This document shows, in pieces, positions 8,666 through 18,100 of a stretch of DNA of 64,000 bases; the stretch's first letter is position 1, and every line of letters begins with the position of its first letter. A model generated the notes under the pieces. The model was not told the DNA's origin. It did not search any database and was given only the letters and a program-made list of their open reading frames with translations. This DNA comes from G963692885 sp964658655. Its GTDB lineage: Bacteria; Acidobacteriota; Terriglobia; Terriglobales; Acidobacteriaceae. Position numbers and translations under genes: made by a program. Location: the NCBI GenBank assembly GCA_964658655.1, contig CAZZZL010000004.1, positions 91,465 through 155,464 of the forward strand. The letters run 5' to 3'.

Positions 8666-10780
8666 CTACCTCTCAGTCCCATCGAACGCTTTCTGAATAA
8701 ACTCCACGACCCGCCGGCGTGCGTCAAATCCATGCCAGGGTTCCGGCACAGGAAGCCCGTACAGGGCCCTCGCCAGCGGCCCATGGTCATCCCGCGGATA
8801 AGTCACAAGCTCAACTGGCGTGCCCATTTGCCGCAGCGCGCGGTACATCTCCTGTGACTGGCCTAGCGGATCGGTCGTGTCGCTTTGGCCCTGCAGTAAC
8901 AGGAACGGTGTCCTGGCCTTTCCCGCCAACGCCAGCGGGCTCTGCCGCCATGCATCTTCGGGGTGCTCCCACGGCTTGCCGAAATACCAGCGGTCATACC
9001 ACGACGAAGTTTCCGTCCCGTACTCACTATGCTGATCGATCACCGGAGCGCCACTCACAATAGCTTTGAAGCGCTGCGTTTTGCCTTCGACAAATCCCGC
9101 CATTTCGCCGCCATAGCTATAGCCCATCAGTGCCATCCGATCGCTATCGATCGGTTCAGTCCTCACGACGTGATCTACGCCAGCCATGATGTCCCGGTAG
9201 TCGCCGCCTCCCAGGTCATTCTTATTAGCCGCGGCGAACGCCGCACCATACCCGGAACTGCCACGCGGATTTGTCCGCAACACCGCCCATCCCTGCCCCA
9301 GTAGAAAGTCGATCCACGGCTCATAGGCGTCAGCATAGGCACCGAGCGGACCTCCGTGCACCTCCACGATCAGGGGCACATGCCTCGTCGCGGCCCCAGG
9401 CGGAAGATACAAGCGGCCATCTATCGACAGCCCATCGCTTTTCCAACTCAACTGCTTGGGCGCGACACTCAGTATTCGCTCCGGTGCAAGCGCCGGCATC
9501 CTCACCGGCGTTGGCGTCGCATGCAGGTCTGCCGTGAAGTAAAGAGCTTCCGGCCTGCCGCCGCTGCTGCCAAGAAACAGCCAGCCATTGCGCGTCGTAT
9601 TCGTATTCAAAGCCGCAATGTTATGGGGTTCAAGGCGAAGTGATGCTGGCTCTGTTCCCGCGCCGAAGATAGCTACCCGTCCGCTGAATCCCTCTTCGGT
9701 CAATTCAACAATACTGCCGTCTGCCAGTGAAACCGGTTCGCCTCGTCCCATCGAGCCCTTGAAGCCGTCGCTAAGATTATGTGTCGATTTGGCGTCAATG
9801 TCATAGCGATAAAGATCAGAGTATCCGGGAGGCGCGTCATGCTTGGCTTGGGCTAAATAGATGATCGACTTTCCATCCAGCGACCATACCGCAGATTCGA
9901 CCGTCGCCGGGAGCGCCGCAACCTTCTCCGCGTGACTGGTATCTGTAGCAGTTACGATCCACGCGCTTGCAGCCGGACCAAGATCACCTGCATTGTTCGG
10001 GCTCTCCGCGACAGCGAGCAATCTTGCACTATCGTTGCTCCAGTCAACCCCGCGCACATCCGGCCCGACAGCAACAGGCGTTAGCTTGCGAGACGCTATA
10101 TCGAGTAGATAGAGCCGCGAACCATGTGGATCGTGGTCCACCCACTCCGCATCGGCCTTCGCGTCTTTTTCGGCCTTCTCTCCGGGCGTCTGTGGATCCG
10201 CTGCAATAAAAGCAATCCACTTGCCGTCCGGCGAAACACGATACTCCGAAACATCGATGGCGACCTCATCGCCATCCTTCGGCACAGCCTGAAGGCCAAC
10301 TTTAGCCGCCTCATCCTTTGGAGGCAGCGCGTCCCGCAGCTTCGACTCGTCCACAAGCGGCTTGATCTTCAGGTCAAATGTCTGCGCTTCGCCACCATCC
10401 ATTGGCAGGCGATAAAGTGTAGTGTGCTCGCCCCGCTTGGCAAGAAAAAGCACACTCTTTCCGTCCGGCATCCAGGTGCCGTCATGCTCGCCTGCCTTGT
10501 CGGCGTCAACGGAATACGTAACCTGCCGAGGCTCTTCATCCTTCGTGCCAAGCAGCCAGAGGTGGCTCTTCGCGCCGTCCGCAGTAGGCTCAGTGATACG
10601 CACCAGGATGCGCCGCCCATCCGGCGAAAGGCGAGGATCACTGATCGCCTTGAAGTGGCGGAGCTGCTCATTCGTTGGAAAGCTTTCGCCGGGGGCGGCC
10701 GAAGCTCCCTGGCCCTCCAGTGCGGCACTGGAGACCAGCACAATCGACAGCACGCACAGACAACGGCATTTGTTCGGCAT
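8666..10780 (-). CDS. Secreted S9 family (prolyl oligopeptidase-like) serine peptidase
   Basis: 704 residues: signal peptide, WD40-like beta-propeller over the N-terminal ~420 residues (repeats such as S-P-D-G-R-R-I and S-P-D-G-K-W-I), then an alpha/beta hydrolase domain. The nucleophile is S555 in G-Y-S-Y-G-G, the Asp is D634 in Q-G-Q-S-D, and the His is H666 in R-D-D-H-G, so the triad is complete. S9 enzymes cleave short peptides, often after Pro or Ala. The gene follows the FucP-like permease by 77 bases on the same strand, downstream of the lasso-like precursor and cyclase. Lasso peptide isopeptidases (AtxE2 type) share this two-domain fold and export signal, so that role is possible. Generic acidobacterial S9 peptidases look the same, and the sequence alone does not decide. 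Confidence 0.9.
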   Translation of the reverse strand: MPNKCRCLCVLSIVLVSSAALEGQGASAAPGESFPTNEQLRHFKAISDPRLSPDGRRILVRITEPTADGAKSHLWLLGTKDEEPRQVTYSVDADKAGEHDGTWMPDGKSVLFLAKRGEHTTLYRLPMDGGEAQTFDLKIKPLVDESKLRDALPPKDEAAKVGLQAVPKDGDEVAIDVSEYRVSPDGKWIAFIAADPQTPGEKAEKDAKADAEWVDHDPHGSRLYLLDIASRKLTPVAVGPDVRGVDWSNDSARLLAVAESPNNAGDLGPAASAWIVTATDTSHAEKVAALPATVESAVWSLDGKSIIYLAQAKHDAPPGYSDLYRYDIDAKSTHNLSDGFKGSMGRGEPVSLADGSIVELTEEGFSGRVAIFGAGTEPASLRLEPHNIAALNTNTTRNGWLFLGSSGGRPEALYFTADLHATPTPVRMPALAPERILSVAPKQLSWKSDGLSIDGRLYLPPGAATRHVPLIVEVHGGPLGAYADAYEPWIDFLLGQGWAVLRTNPRGSSGYGAAFAAANKNDLGGGDYRDIMAGVDHVVRTEPIDSDRMALMGYSYGGEMAGFVEGKTQRFKAIVSGAPVIDQHSEYGTETSSWYDRWYFGKPWEHPEDAWRQSPLALAGKARTPFLLLQGQSDTTDPLGQSQEMYRALRQMGTPVELVTYPRDDHGPLARALYGLPVPEPWHGFDARRRVVEFIQKAFDGTER

Positions 10781-10857
10781 GCGAGAAGACTAAATAGCAA
10801 ACGCCGAAGCGCAAAGCCTCTTTCGCGGAACTATCCCGCATAGCGCAGGAGGCCGAC

Positions 10858-12210
10858 TTACACCGTTCGCGCCTGCCTGTGCCCGATGCGTGGCACCAGG
10901 AACGCGTAGATCGCGATCACGATGTAGCCGATCGCCGGCAAAATGTAGCCTGCCGCAACACTCCCCGTCAGTCGCGTAATCCAGCCCATCGCCGGTGGAA
11001 AGACCGCTCCACCAGCTATCGCCATCACAATCAGACTGGCACCCAGGTTCGTGTCCGCTCCAAGGTCCTTGACGCCGAGAGCAAAAATTGTCGGATACAT
11101 CACCGACATGAAAAAGCTTGTCAGCAGAATGGCATAGGCGCCCAGCATTCCCGGGTGCAAAATGCCCACTGTCACCAGCACAGTGTTGACAATCGCGTAC
11201 ATCCAAACCATCGTTGCGGGCGGAATATACCTCATGAGCGAAGTCGACAATATTCTTCCCAGTGCGAACGCGATCAGCGTGCCCGTCAGCAGATAACCCG
11301 CGGTCCTTTCGGAAGCTGCCGTGTAAGTCCTGATATACGGGATCAACGTGCTCCACGAACTGATCTGCGTCCCGACATAGAAGAATTGCGCGACCACAGC
11401 AAACATCAAATGTGGCGCTGCAAGCAATCGGCTTAGCAGGCTGCGGGCCGGCGCATGGAGCGCATCTACATCCACGCCCTCCAAGGCGCTCGAGCGTACC
11501 GCCGTATTCGGAAACTTGGTAAACGCAATAACTGCAGCCAGAATGAGGACGGCCACGCCCAGACCAACATAAGTCGGCACGACCCGCAGTATCTCGCTGT
11601 GCAGGTAAGCGTCATAGGTCCCCTGCACTTTCATTGCTGCCACTTCCACAGGATTCTTCTCGACGCCCGAGAAAATAAACCAGGTGCCCAGCAGCACCCC
11701 TGTAATCGCTCCCGGCGGATTAAATGCCTGGGCGAAGTTGAGTCGCCGCTCGGACGTCGCCGCACTGCCGAATTGCGCGATAAATGGATTTGCCGCTGTC
11801 TCCAGGATGGACGAGCCGCCGCCCACAACAAACAGTGCGCAGAGAAATGGCAGGTACTGACCCATCACCGCAGCCGGCCAGAACAACAGCGTGCCGATAC
11901 CAAAAACAACCAGGCCAATCAATAGACCGGCCTTGTAACCAAAGCGCTTCATCAACAGGGCCGACGGAATCGCCATCGTCCCGTATGCCAGGAACACCGA
12001 CGTCTGCACCAGTTGCGCCTGGAGCAAGCTGAGTGAAAAAGTCTTCCGGAATTGCTGTACCAGGATGTCCGTAAGATTGTTCGACATTCCCCAGACGAAA
12101 AAAATCAGCGTCGTCAGAAGAAAGGCCGCCATATAACCCTTCGGAAAAATGGAAGCCTTGCGGTCTTCCGCCATCTCCTCGACGCTTCCCTGCTTTGGAA
12201 CTACCTGCAT
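10858..12210 (-). CDS. FucP/GluP-type major facilitator sugar permease
   Basis: 450 residues with about twelve hydrophobic segments. The N-terminus F-F-V-W-G-M-S-N-N-L-T-D-I-L and the following Q-F-R-K-x-F-S-L are close to the fucose:proton symporter family (FucP, GluP). The frame is open to 12462, but the upstream 84 residues are not membrane-protein-like and overlap the cyclase gene, so the ATG at 12210 was taken; an ATG at 12174 is also possible. It lies between the cyclase and the S9 peptidase on the same strand. A sugar substrate is expected from the family. Export of a lasso peptide would be unusual, since known exporters are ABC transporters. Confidence 0.85.
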   Translation of the reverse strand: MQVVPKQGSVEEMAEDRKASIFPKGYMAAFLLTTLIFFVWGMSNNLTDILVQQFRKTFSLSLLQAQLVQTSVFLAYGTMAIPSALLMKRFGYKAGLLIGLVVFGIGTLLFWPAAVMGQYLPFLCALFVVGGGSSILETAANPFIAQFGSAATSERRLNFAQAFNPPGAITGVLLGTWFIFSGVEKNPVEVAAMKVQGTYDAYLHSEILRVVPTYVGLGVAVLILAAVIAFTKFPNTAVRSSALEGVDVDALHAPARSLLSRLLAAPHLMFAVVAQFFYVGTQISSWSTLIPYIRTYTAASERTAGYLLTGTLIAFALGRILSTSLMRYIPPATMVWMYAIVNTVLVTVGILHPGMLGAYAILLTSFFMSVMYPTIFALGVKDLGADTNLGASLIVMAIAGGAVFPPAMGWITRLTGSVAAGYILPAIGYIVIAIYAFLVPRIGHRQARTV

Positions 12211-12286
12211 ATAAAAAACCAGCCGCCTCGTTGAACAGAATTTCCAAGGATAGCGCATCTCGCCGGCTTCCGGCCAAACGCGCGTC

Positions 12287-14182
12287 TTAAGAACCGCTCT
12301 CAGCATGCCGGATAAAGTTGCCGGCTGCGAGCCCCCTCCCGAGTGCAAGGTGATACGAGGTGTGTACCTCGGTCTTTTCATAACCCGATTCCGGCCAGGT
12401 ATCCAACAGCATCTGCAGCCGCTCGATGTCCAGCAATCGGCACGCGGTTGGAGATTGTGCAATCAGCTTCAGTTCCTCTGCCATCTGCTTGCGCCGCTGG
12501 CCCAGCGTCAGATACCAGTCGGCAGCCTGCAGGCCACGCGTGGTGCAATCAAGAATCTCAGCGGGCACCCGATCGCGCATCGCGCGCCGCGCCATTGACC
12601 GGCTCCGTCCCTCCACCAGGTACTGCTCGATCGGAATGCCGTAGCAGAATTCGAACACCCTCTTGTCCTGCATCGGATCGCGCAGGCTGATGTCCCAGCC
12701 GACGCTGACGCCGCCGCCCCAGAATCCGCCATCGAAAAAATCAAACATTTTTCTGCGCTGGTCCGCAGAGTTCTTGTCGGCTGCGCAAAACTCCCGCAGA
12801 GCCAAATCGACAAGTTTATATTCGCGCGCACGTTCAGGATGGACCGGACTAAAACTGAAATCAAAACTTTTCAACTCAGGCCGGAGCAGTCTCCGCACTG
12901 CGAGCGGCAGCGCATAGCCGGCAGACCAGTAGGCCGCGCCGCGCCACGAAGTATGCCCGCGTGAGCGAAGTTTTCGTACCAGCCGCGTCAGTTCTATCCA
13001 GCGTCCACTTCGGAACAGCTCCGACAATCCAATCAGGCCGCCAAAACTTACGGTGGCATTGCCACAGCTTCCGGAAAGTATCACCTTGATGCCACGATTG
13101 CGCGCTTCATCCAGGATCGCGTTCATCCACATCTGGTTGGTCGGATTGAACACAGGACATTCCGTAGAAGAGGAGCCTTCCTGCAGCACTCTGAAGAGGT
13201 CCTCACCCGATGGCTCAATCAAAACATGATCGATATTCGGATACATGGCCGCAACGAGCGCGGCCGCCGGACCTTCATCGCCGAAGCGCCCCACCGGGCC
13301 AAGGTTCGTAAATGCTGCCTGCGGCACTGCCGTAAACGCAGTAAGTCGCGTAGTCCCTAACAGCCGCGCCGCCGTTGCCGTCACTGAGGAGCTGTCCATC
13401 CCTCCACTAAGATGGCTCCCGACCTTTCCGACTGTGCGCAGTCGAGCTTTCACCGCTGCATCCAGGCACTCACGAAGACCATCGACATAGTCGTCATTCG
13501 ACTTAAGTCGAATCGCCGGCGCGTCTACAGGATGCCAGTAGCGATCGACCTTCACCCCACCCTTGAAACGCAGCGAATGTCCCGGCGGCAACAGGTGAAT
13601 ATTCTTGAAGAAGGTAGCGGAGCCGCCGCTCGGGCCGATGGCCAGGTAATTCAGCATGTGCACTTCATTTAGGCTGGTATCCAGGCTCTGCATACCGCGA
13701 ATCGCCCGCGGCATGGATGCAAACGCGAAGATCCTCGCGTCGCCCGCGTAGTAAATCGGCCTCTCGCCAGAATGATCGCGAAGCAGGCACAATTCACGAT
13801 CCTTCTTATCCCACACCGCAACTGCGAAGCCGCCGATTACCTGCCTGACGCAGTCTTTCTGCCACGCATTCCAGGCTGACCAGAACAATTCACTGTCCGC
13901 GACCTGGCTTAGATCGGCAGCAGCAATGCCCAGCTTTGCCGCTAACTCGTCGCGATTATCTACACGAATATCGCCGACCAGCACGTAGCGATCGTTGGAG
14001 TAAGGTTGTCGGTCGAAGATATCTTCAGGCAGGTCGTGCGTTGCAGAAAGTCCGACGGCAATATCAGGAGAAGGGGAGATAAGCCGGCTCGAAGCACTCG
14101 TCCGACCATAACGCTCGAGCATACCCGCGCCCAGTGCAGCTGCGTCGCCAGCCGAACTCAATACACCCGCGATGAAAGTCAT
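12287..14182 (-). CDS. Asparagine synthetase homologue, probable lasso peptide isopeptide-bond-forming cyclase
   Basis: 631 residues with the class II amidotransferase plus synthetase layout. The N-terminus is M-T-F-I-A-G-V: residue 2 is Thr, not the Cys needed for glutaminase activity, so ammonia cannot be made from glutamine. The ATP-pyrophosphatase loop S-G-G-M-D-S-S (259-265) is intact, so substrate adenylation should work. The usual S-G-x-G-x-D-E-x-F-G-G motif of AsnB is replaced by S-G-S-C-G-N-A-T-V-S-F-G-G (370-382). Near the C-terminus is S-R-S-M-A-R-R-A-M and R-G-L-Q-A-A-D-W (549-556), which I recognise from lasso cyclases (McjC class). The 52-residue precursor candidate lies 99 bases upstream on the same strand. 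Ordinary asparagine synthase is much less likely. Confidence 0.8.
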   Translation of the reverse strand: MTFIAGVLSSAGDAAALGAGMLERYGRTSASSRLISPSPDIAVGLSATHDLPEDIFDRQPYSNDRYVLVGDIRVDNRDELAAKLGIAAADLSQVADSELFWSAWNAWQKDCVRQVIGGFAVAVWDKKDRELCLLRDHSGERPIYYAGDARIFAFASMPRAIRGMQSLDTSLNEVHMLNYLAIGPSGGSATFFKNIHLLPPGHSLRFKGGVKVDRYWHPVDAPAIRLKSNDDYVDGLRECLDAAVKARLRTVGKVGSHLSGGMDSSSVTATAARLLGTTRLTAFTAVPQAAFTNLGPVGRFGDEGPAAALVAAMYPNIDHVLIEPSGEDLFRVLQEGSSSTECPVFNPTNQMWMNAILDEARNRGIKVILSGSCGNATVSFGGLIGLSELFRSGRWIELTRLVRKLRSRGHTSWRGAAYWSAGYALPLAVRRLLRPELKSFDFSFSPVHPERAREYKLVDLALREFCAADKNSADQRRKMFDFFDGGFWGGGVSVGWDISLRDPMQDKRVFEFCYGIPIEQYLVEGRSRSMARRAMRDRVPAEILDCTTRGLQAADWYLTLGQRRKQMAEELKLIAQSPTACRLLDIERLQMLLDTWPESGYEKTEVHTSYHLALGRGLAAGNFIRHAESGS

Positions 14183-14281
14183 TCTGCTGGAATCTTACCG
14201 CTCTTCACCGGGATCAGCTTAGGAGGAAGATCGACCGGTGCGAGCTTAGCTTAGGCATAACGCCTTGGAGACGCTGCCACT

Positions 14282-14440
14282 CTACTGCGAGTGATGTTTT
14301 GTACTCCCGTCAGGAGTCGTAAAGTGACCGTATTCCGCACTCTGCAGGTCGAGAATGTCCAGCACCGGCTTCTTCCAGGCCTTCTTCACCGGCTCAGATG
14401 GCGCTTCGACACTCACATTCTTATTCACTTGGGTACCCAT
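14282..14440 (-). CDS. Candidate lasso peptide precursor (52 aa)
   Basis: Read directly on the minus strand. A strong GGAGG lies four bases before the ATG at 14440. The leader holds A-W-K-K-P-V-L-D-I-L-D-L (residues 21-32), matching the lasso leader pattern Y-x-x-P-x-L with Trp for Tyr, and resembling the paeninodin leader pattern Y-x-K-P-x-L-E-V-L-D. The C-terminal part is Y37-G-H-F-T-T-P-D44-G-S-T-K-H-H-S-Q52. If processing matches the paeninodin spacing, the core starts at Tyr37 and an 8-residue macrolactam would close on Asp44, leaving an 8-residue tail. A start at Gly38 would give a 7-residue ring. The usual Thr at position -2 is absent (Ala or Glu instead). It is followed by the cyclase gene. 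The product has not been seen in any experiment known to me; the call is by pattern and context. Confidence 0.72.
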   Translation of the reverse strand: MGTQVNKNVSVEAPSEPVKKAWKKPVLDILDLQSAEYGHFTTPDGSTKHHSQ

Positions 14441-15147
14441 TCATCCTCCAGAATTAAGCACCGAACCCGTCGCTGCTCACCACTTGCTGCGACGCTCGGA
14501 CAGTGACGCATACGGCGACCGTGGAGCATGCCTATCTGCTCCTAAGTCCTCACTCATTTAAGCTTCTCTACAGTCGACAAACCATGCCACTTTAGATAAG
14601 TGGCTACATCTAATTAGTTAATTTGTAAGTCGGGCTCTTATTGCCTGAACATCTACGTAAGTACTGGTTACTGCCCGATAGAGGCACTTCCAGAACCAAA
14701 GCGACTATGCCACGCGCTCATTACGATAGGAATGCCTCTCTCAGGGAGTGCGCCATCACCCCGACGTTCACCGGCTGGCCCAACAGGACTACCCATAGGT
14801 GTTATGTCTCAGCGGCCTGGTTCAGCCCAGGCTTCCTATTCCATCTGTCGAACCGACTCCTCTACGTACTCGCAATACAGTACTTAGTCCGTAAATTTAC
14901 CTATCCATCTCACTTAGTCACCACGCAAACTATCCGGAGTAACTACCGCTTTCCGCCGATGTAACGCTTAAATGCAGGCGTTGCCTCTTTAGTGGCATTC
15001 GGGGATCGGTATGCCAACCCCATAATGGTGAGCGTGCGGTCACTATGGAGATTTCCAGAACCGCCAGGCTCCTTGAGCCCGTTCCACCATCCGCTATCCG
15101 CACGCCACGTTCTTTCAGCGCACGGTGAACCGCAGCAAGGCCGCCCA
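14441..15147. other. Intergenic region between the lasso-like operon and the sedolisin-like gene
   Basis: About 700 bases without a convincing gene. It must hold the promoters of two divergent genes. Open frames here, such as 14641-14964 on the plus strand, have atypical composition and no recognisable motif. A 26-codon frame on the minus strand ending just before the precursor has no good ribosome binding site. Apart from the inverted repeat at 14586-14604 I see no structure. In particular there is no room for a lasso B1 or B2 gene. Confidence 0.6.
14586..14604. repeat. Perfect inverted repeat upstream of the lasso-like precursor
   Basis: Arms GCCACTT and AAGTGGC around a 5-base loop, about 145 bases before the precursor start, in an AT-rich patch. 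It could be an operator or part of a promoter region; no run of T follows on either side, so it is not a good terminator. Confidence 0.4.
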
Positions 15148-18100
15148 ATGAAAGCAGACAGGACACACATGTTACGAACTCTGACGATCGCCTCGAAAGC
15201 AACCAGGCATACTTCCACCCTGGCCGCAGCCGTGGCCGCGCTCCTCTCGCCTGCACTTTCATCCGCGCAGGTCTTGCCCAGGATCACCAGTCCGGTGGAA
15301 GACGCAGCGATGGTCACCCTCAAGGGCAATACCCATCCGCTCGCCAAGGCTCAATTCGATCGCGGCCCCGTCGAGGAGTCGACCTCAGGCAGGATGCTGC
15401 TGGTATTGAAGCGCAGTCCGCAGCAGGACCAGGCCCTGCGCGCCTTCGTCGAGAGCCAGCATGATCAGGGTTCGACCAACTTCCGTAAGTGGCTTACGCC
15501 CGAGCAGTTCGGAGAGAAGTTCGGTGTCGCCGACTCTGACATCGCCACTGTGAGTGACTACCTGCAGAGCCATGGCTTTGAGGTTGGCCGCGTGTATGCC
15601 AACAAGATGGCCATCGAAGTGACTGGCACAGCCGGACAGCTCCGCGACACCTTCCAGACGCAGATTCACAGCTACAACATCCACGGTCAGCAATACTTCG
15701 CGAACGCCAGCGACCCCAAGATCCCCTCTGCGCTTGCGCCGGTCGTCGCAGGATTCGCCTCGCTGAACAACATCCGTGCCGTCACTTCGAATCGCCAGCC
15801 AGCGACGTCGCTCGCAGCAACATTAGAGCCGAAAACGCATCGCTTCAAGCCGGAATTCACAGGCAGCAACAGCAGCGGTGCCTATTACCTTGTTGCTCCA
15901 GCAGATTTGCAGAAGATTTATGACATTCCCCCGTATGTGATTGCGGGCGGTCAGCCGACAACCACTCTGAGCGGAACCGGCGTAACTGTCGGCGTCATCA
16001 ATGACGCGCAGATCAACGTCAACCTGGTCACCCAGTATCAGACCCTCGGCGGCCTCCCAGTGAATGCGCCGGTTGAAATCATCGACGGCAATGATCCCAT
16101 CGATGCCACGCTCAGCAGTGACGCCGTCAGCGCCTATGAACAGCTCGAGCTGGTCAGCGCAGCAGCTCCAGGCGCCACACTCTATTACTACGGATCAGGT
16201 GACACGGACTATGACACCGGAATCGACTTCGCCGTCATCCGCGCAGTCCAGGACAATGCTGCTTCCGTCCTCGTCACCAGCGCGCAGAGCTGCGAGTCCG
16301 CCCTGGGCGCAAGCGGCAACTACTTCATTTACGGTGAGTGGCTGCAGGCAGCTGCACAGGGAATTACAGTTGTGGCCGCTACCGGTGACTCCGGCTCCGC
16401 AGCCTGCGACACACCAGGATCAGCAACGACTACCGGCGGCCTGGCCGTCAATGGTTACGCCTCGACTCCCTACGACACCGCGGTAGGCGGCACGGACTTT
16501 TACTACGGTTCCAAGACCGGCGGTCCCACATACTGGGGATCGACCACCCAGAACAACAATTTCTTCGAGTCCGCCCTTGGCTACATTCCGGAGCAGGCCT
16601 GGAACGACAGCATCATCAACGCTGCAGATCCCAATCCGTCCAATCTGCCCTCAGCTGTTTACGGTGGTGGCGGCGGCTACAGCACTATAGGCAGCTACAC
16701 CGAATTCGGTACAGTCGGCTCGCCCTATCCCATTCAACCCTGGCAAAGCAGCTTCGTTACTGGCACAGCACGCGCTATCCCGGACGTTGCCTTCTTCGCC
16801 GGCAACAATTACAACTCGGCTCAATACGCAGTGTGCGCAGCTCCCGGCGACTGCATTCTGAATAATGGCGTTGTTTCTTCAGTCACCCAGCAGGGCGGCA
16901 CCGCCGGTGCGGCCGGCGTCTTTGCCGGCATCATCGCAGACGTCGTCCAGAAGATGGGTGCACGCCAGGGTAATGTCAACCCCACGCTCTACGCGCTTCA
17001 CTCCACCGCCAACATTTATCACGACACGACGGTCGGTTCTAACTCGATGGATTGCACTGCCGGCACAGGTTGCAACGGAACAAATCTTGTCGCCGGCACA
17101 CCCAGTGCAAACGCATACCTCGCCAAAGCCAGTTGGGACGCGGCCACCGGCCTCGGCAGCGTCGATGCTGGAAAACTGATCGCAGCATGGACCAGTCTCG
17201 CCACCAAAACGACCACCACCGCACTCACCATCACAGCCTATCCCGGGGGTCCGGCAGTTACGAAGACGGTCCACGGCACCGGGCTGGCCTTCTATACACG
17301 CGTTTCTCCCACCAGCGGGACAGGCACCCCCACTGGCAACGTAGCCCTTAATACCAGCAGCCCCCTGCCCGACTACGGATCCATCACCACTCTGCCTCTA
17401 GTGAGTGGCCAGGGCGTATCGCTGCAGAATTACTTTCTCCCCGGCGGCACCTATAACGTAACCGCCTCTTATCCCGGAGATACCACCTACGAGGCGTCCA
17501 CCAGCCCTGCGATTCCAATCACCGTCACACCGGAAGCCTCGCAGCTGGAAATCATCTCCAGCATCCCCGCCTCCGGTGGAACAGCTCCCTATGGCTCGCC
17601 CGTGAGCATCACAATCGAGCCTTACAGCCTTACCAAGAGCAATGTTTCTACGCCGACCGGTACCATCTCCGTCTTCAACGGCGGCACCTATCCCATCCAG
17701 ATCCTCCCGCTCAACGCGGAGGGAGCCGCAACCTTTTACAGCACCATCCTGACGCAGGGCTCTTACAGCTTCACCTTCAAATACTCAGGAGACCCCAGCT
17801 ACGCACCCAGCCAGATTGTCGCGGGGTTCCCGTTGACGGTCGGTGTCGGCAACTCCGTAACCACCCTGTCTGAAAGCTCCTCCACGGCAACCGGAACAGG
17901 CTTCGGCAATGGCACAGTCACCATCTCGGCGACTGTCGCGAACGCCGGCTCAGGCTATACCGGTCTCGCGCCAACAGGTACGGTGACCTTCAATACCAAC
18001 CCCGTCAAGACGGTCACTCTTGTCCCGGGCTTCAACACGGGCAACCAGGCGGTAGGGGTCGCTACTACCACTGTTTCCAATATCCAGGTTCCCCGGAACG

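Noticed and set aside
10790..11356. 188-codon minus-strand frame at the end of the MFS gene
   Set aside because: Out-of-frame shadow of the permease gene; its sequence has no membrane helices or motif.
10858..12210. FucP-like permease as lasso exporter
   Set aside because: Its motifs are those of sugar:proton symporters; known lasso exporters are ABC proteins. Linkage alone is not enough.
14641..14964. 107-codon open frame upstream of the sedolisin-like gene
   Set aside because: No ribosome binding site, no recognisable domain, and composition unlike the neighbouring genes.
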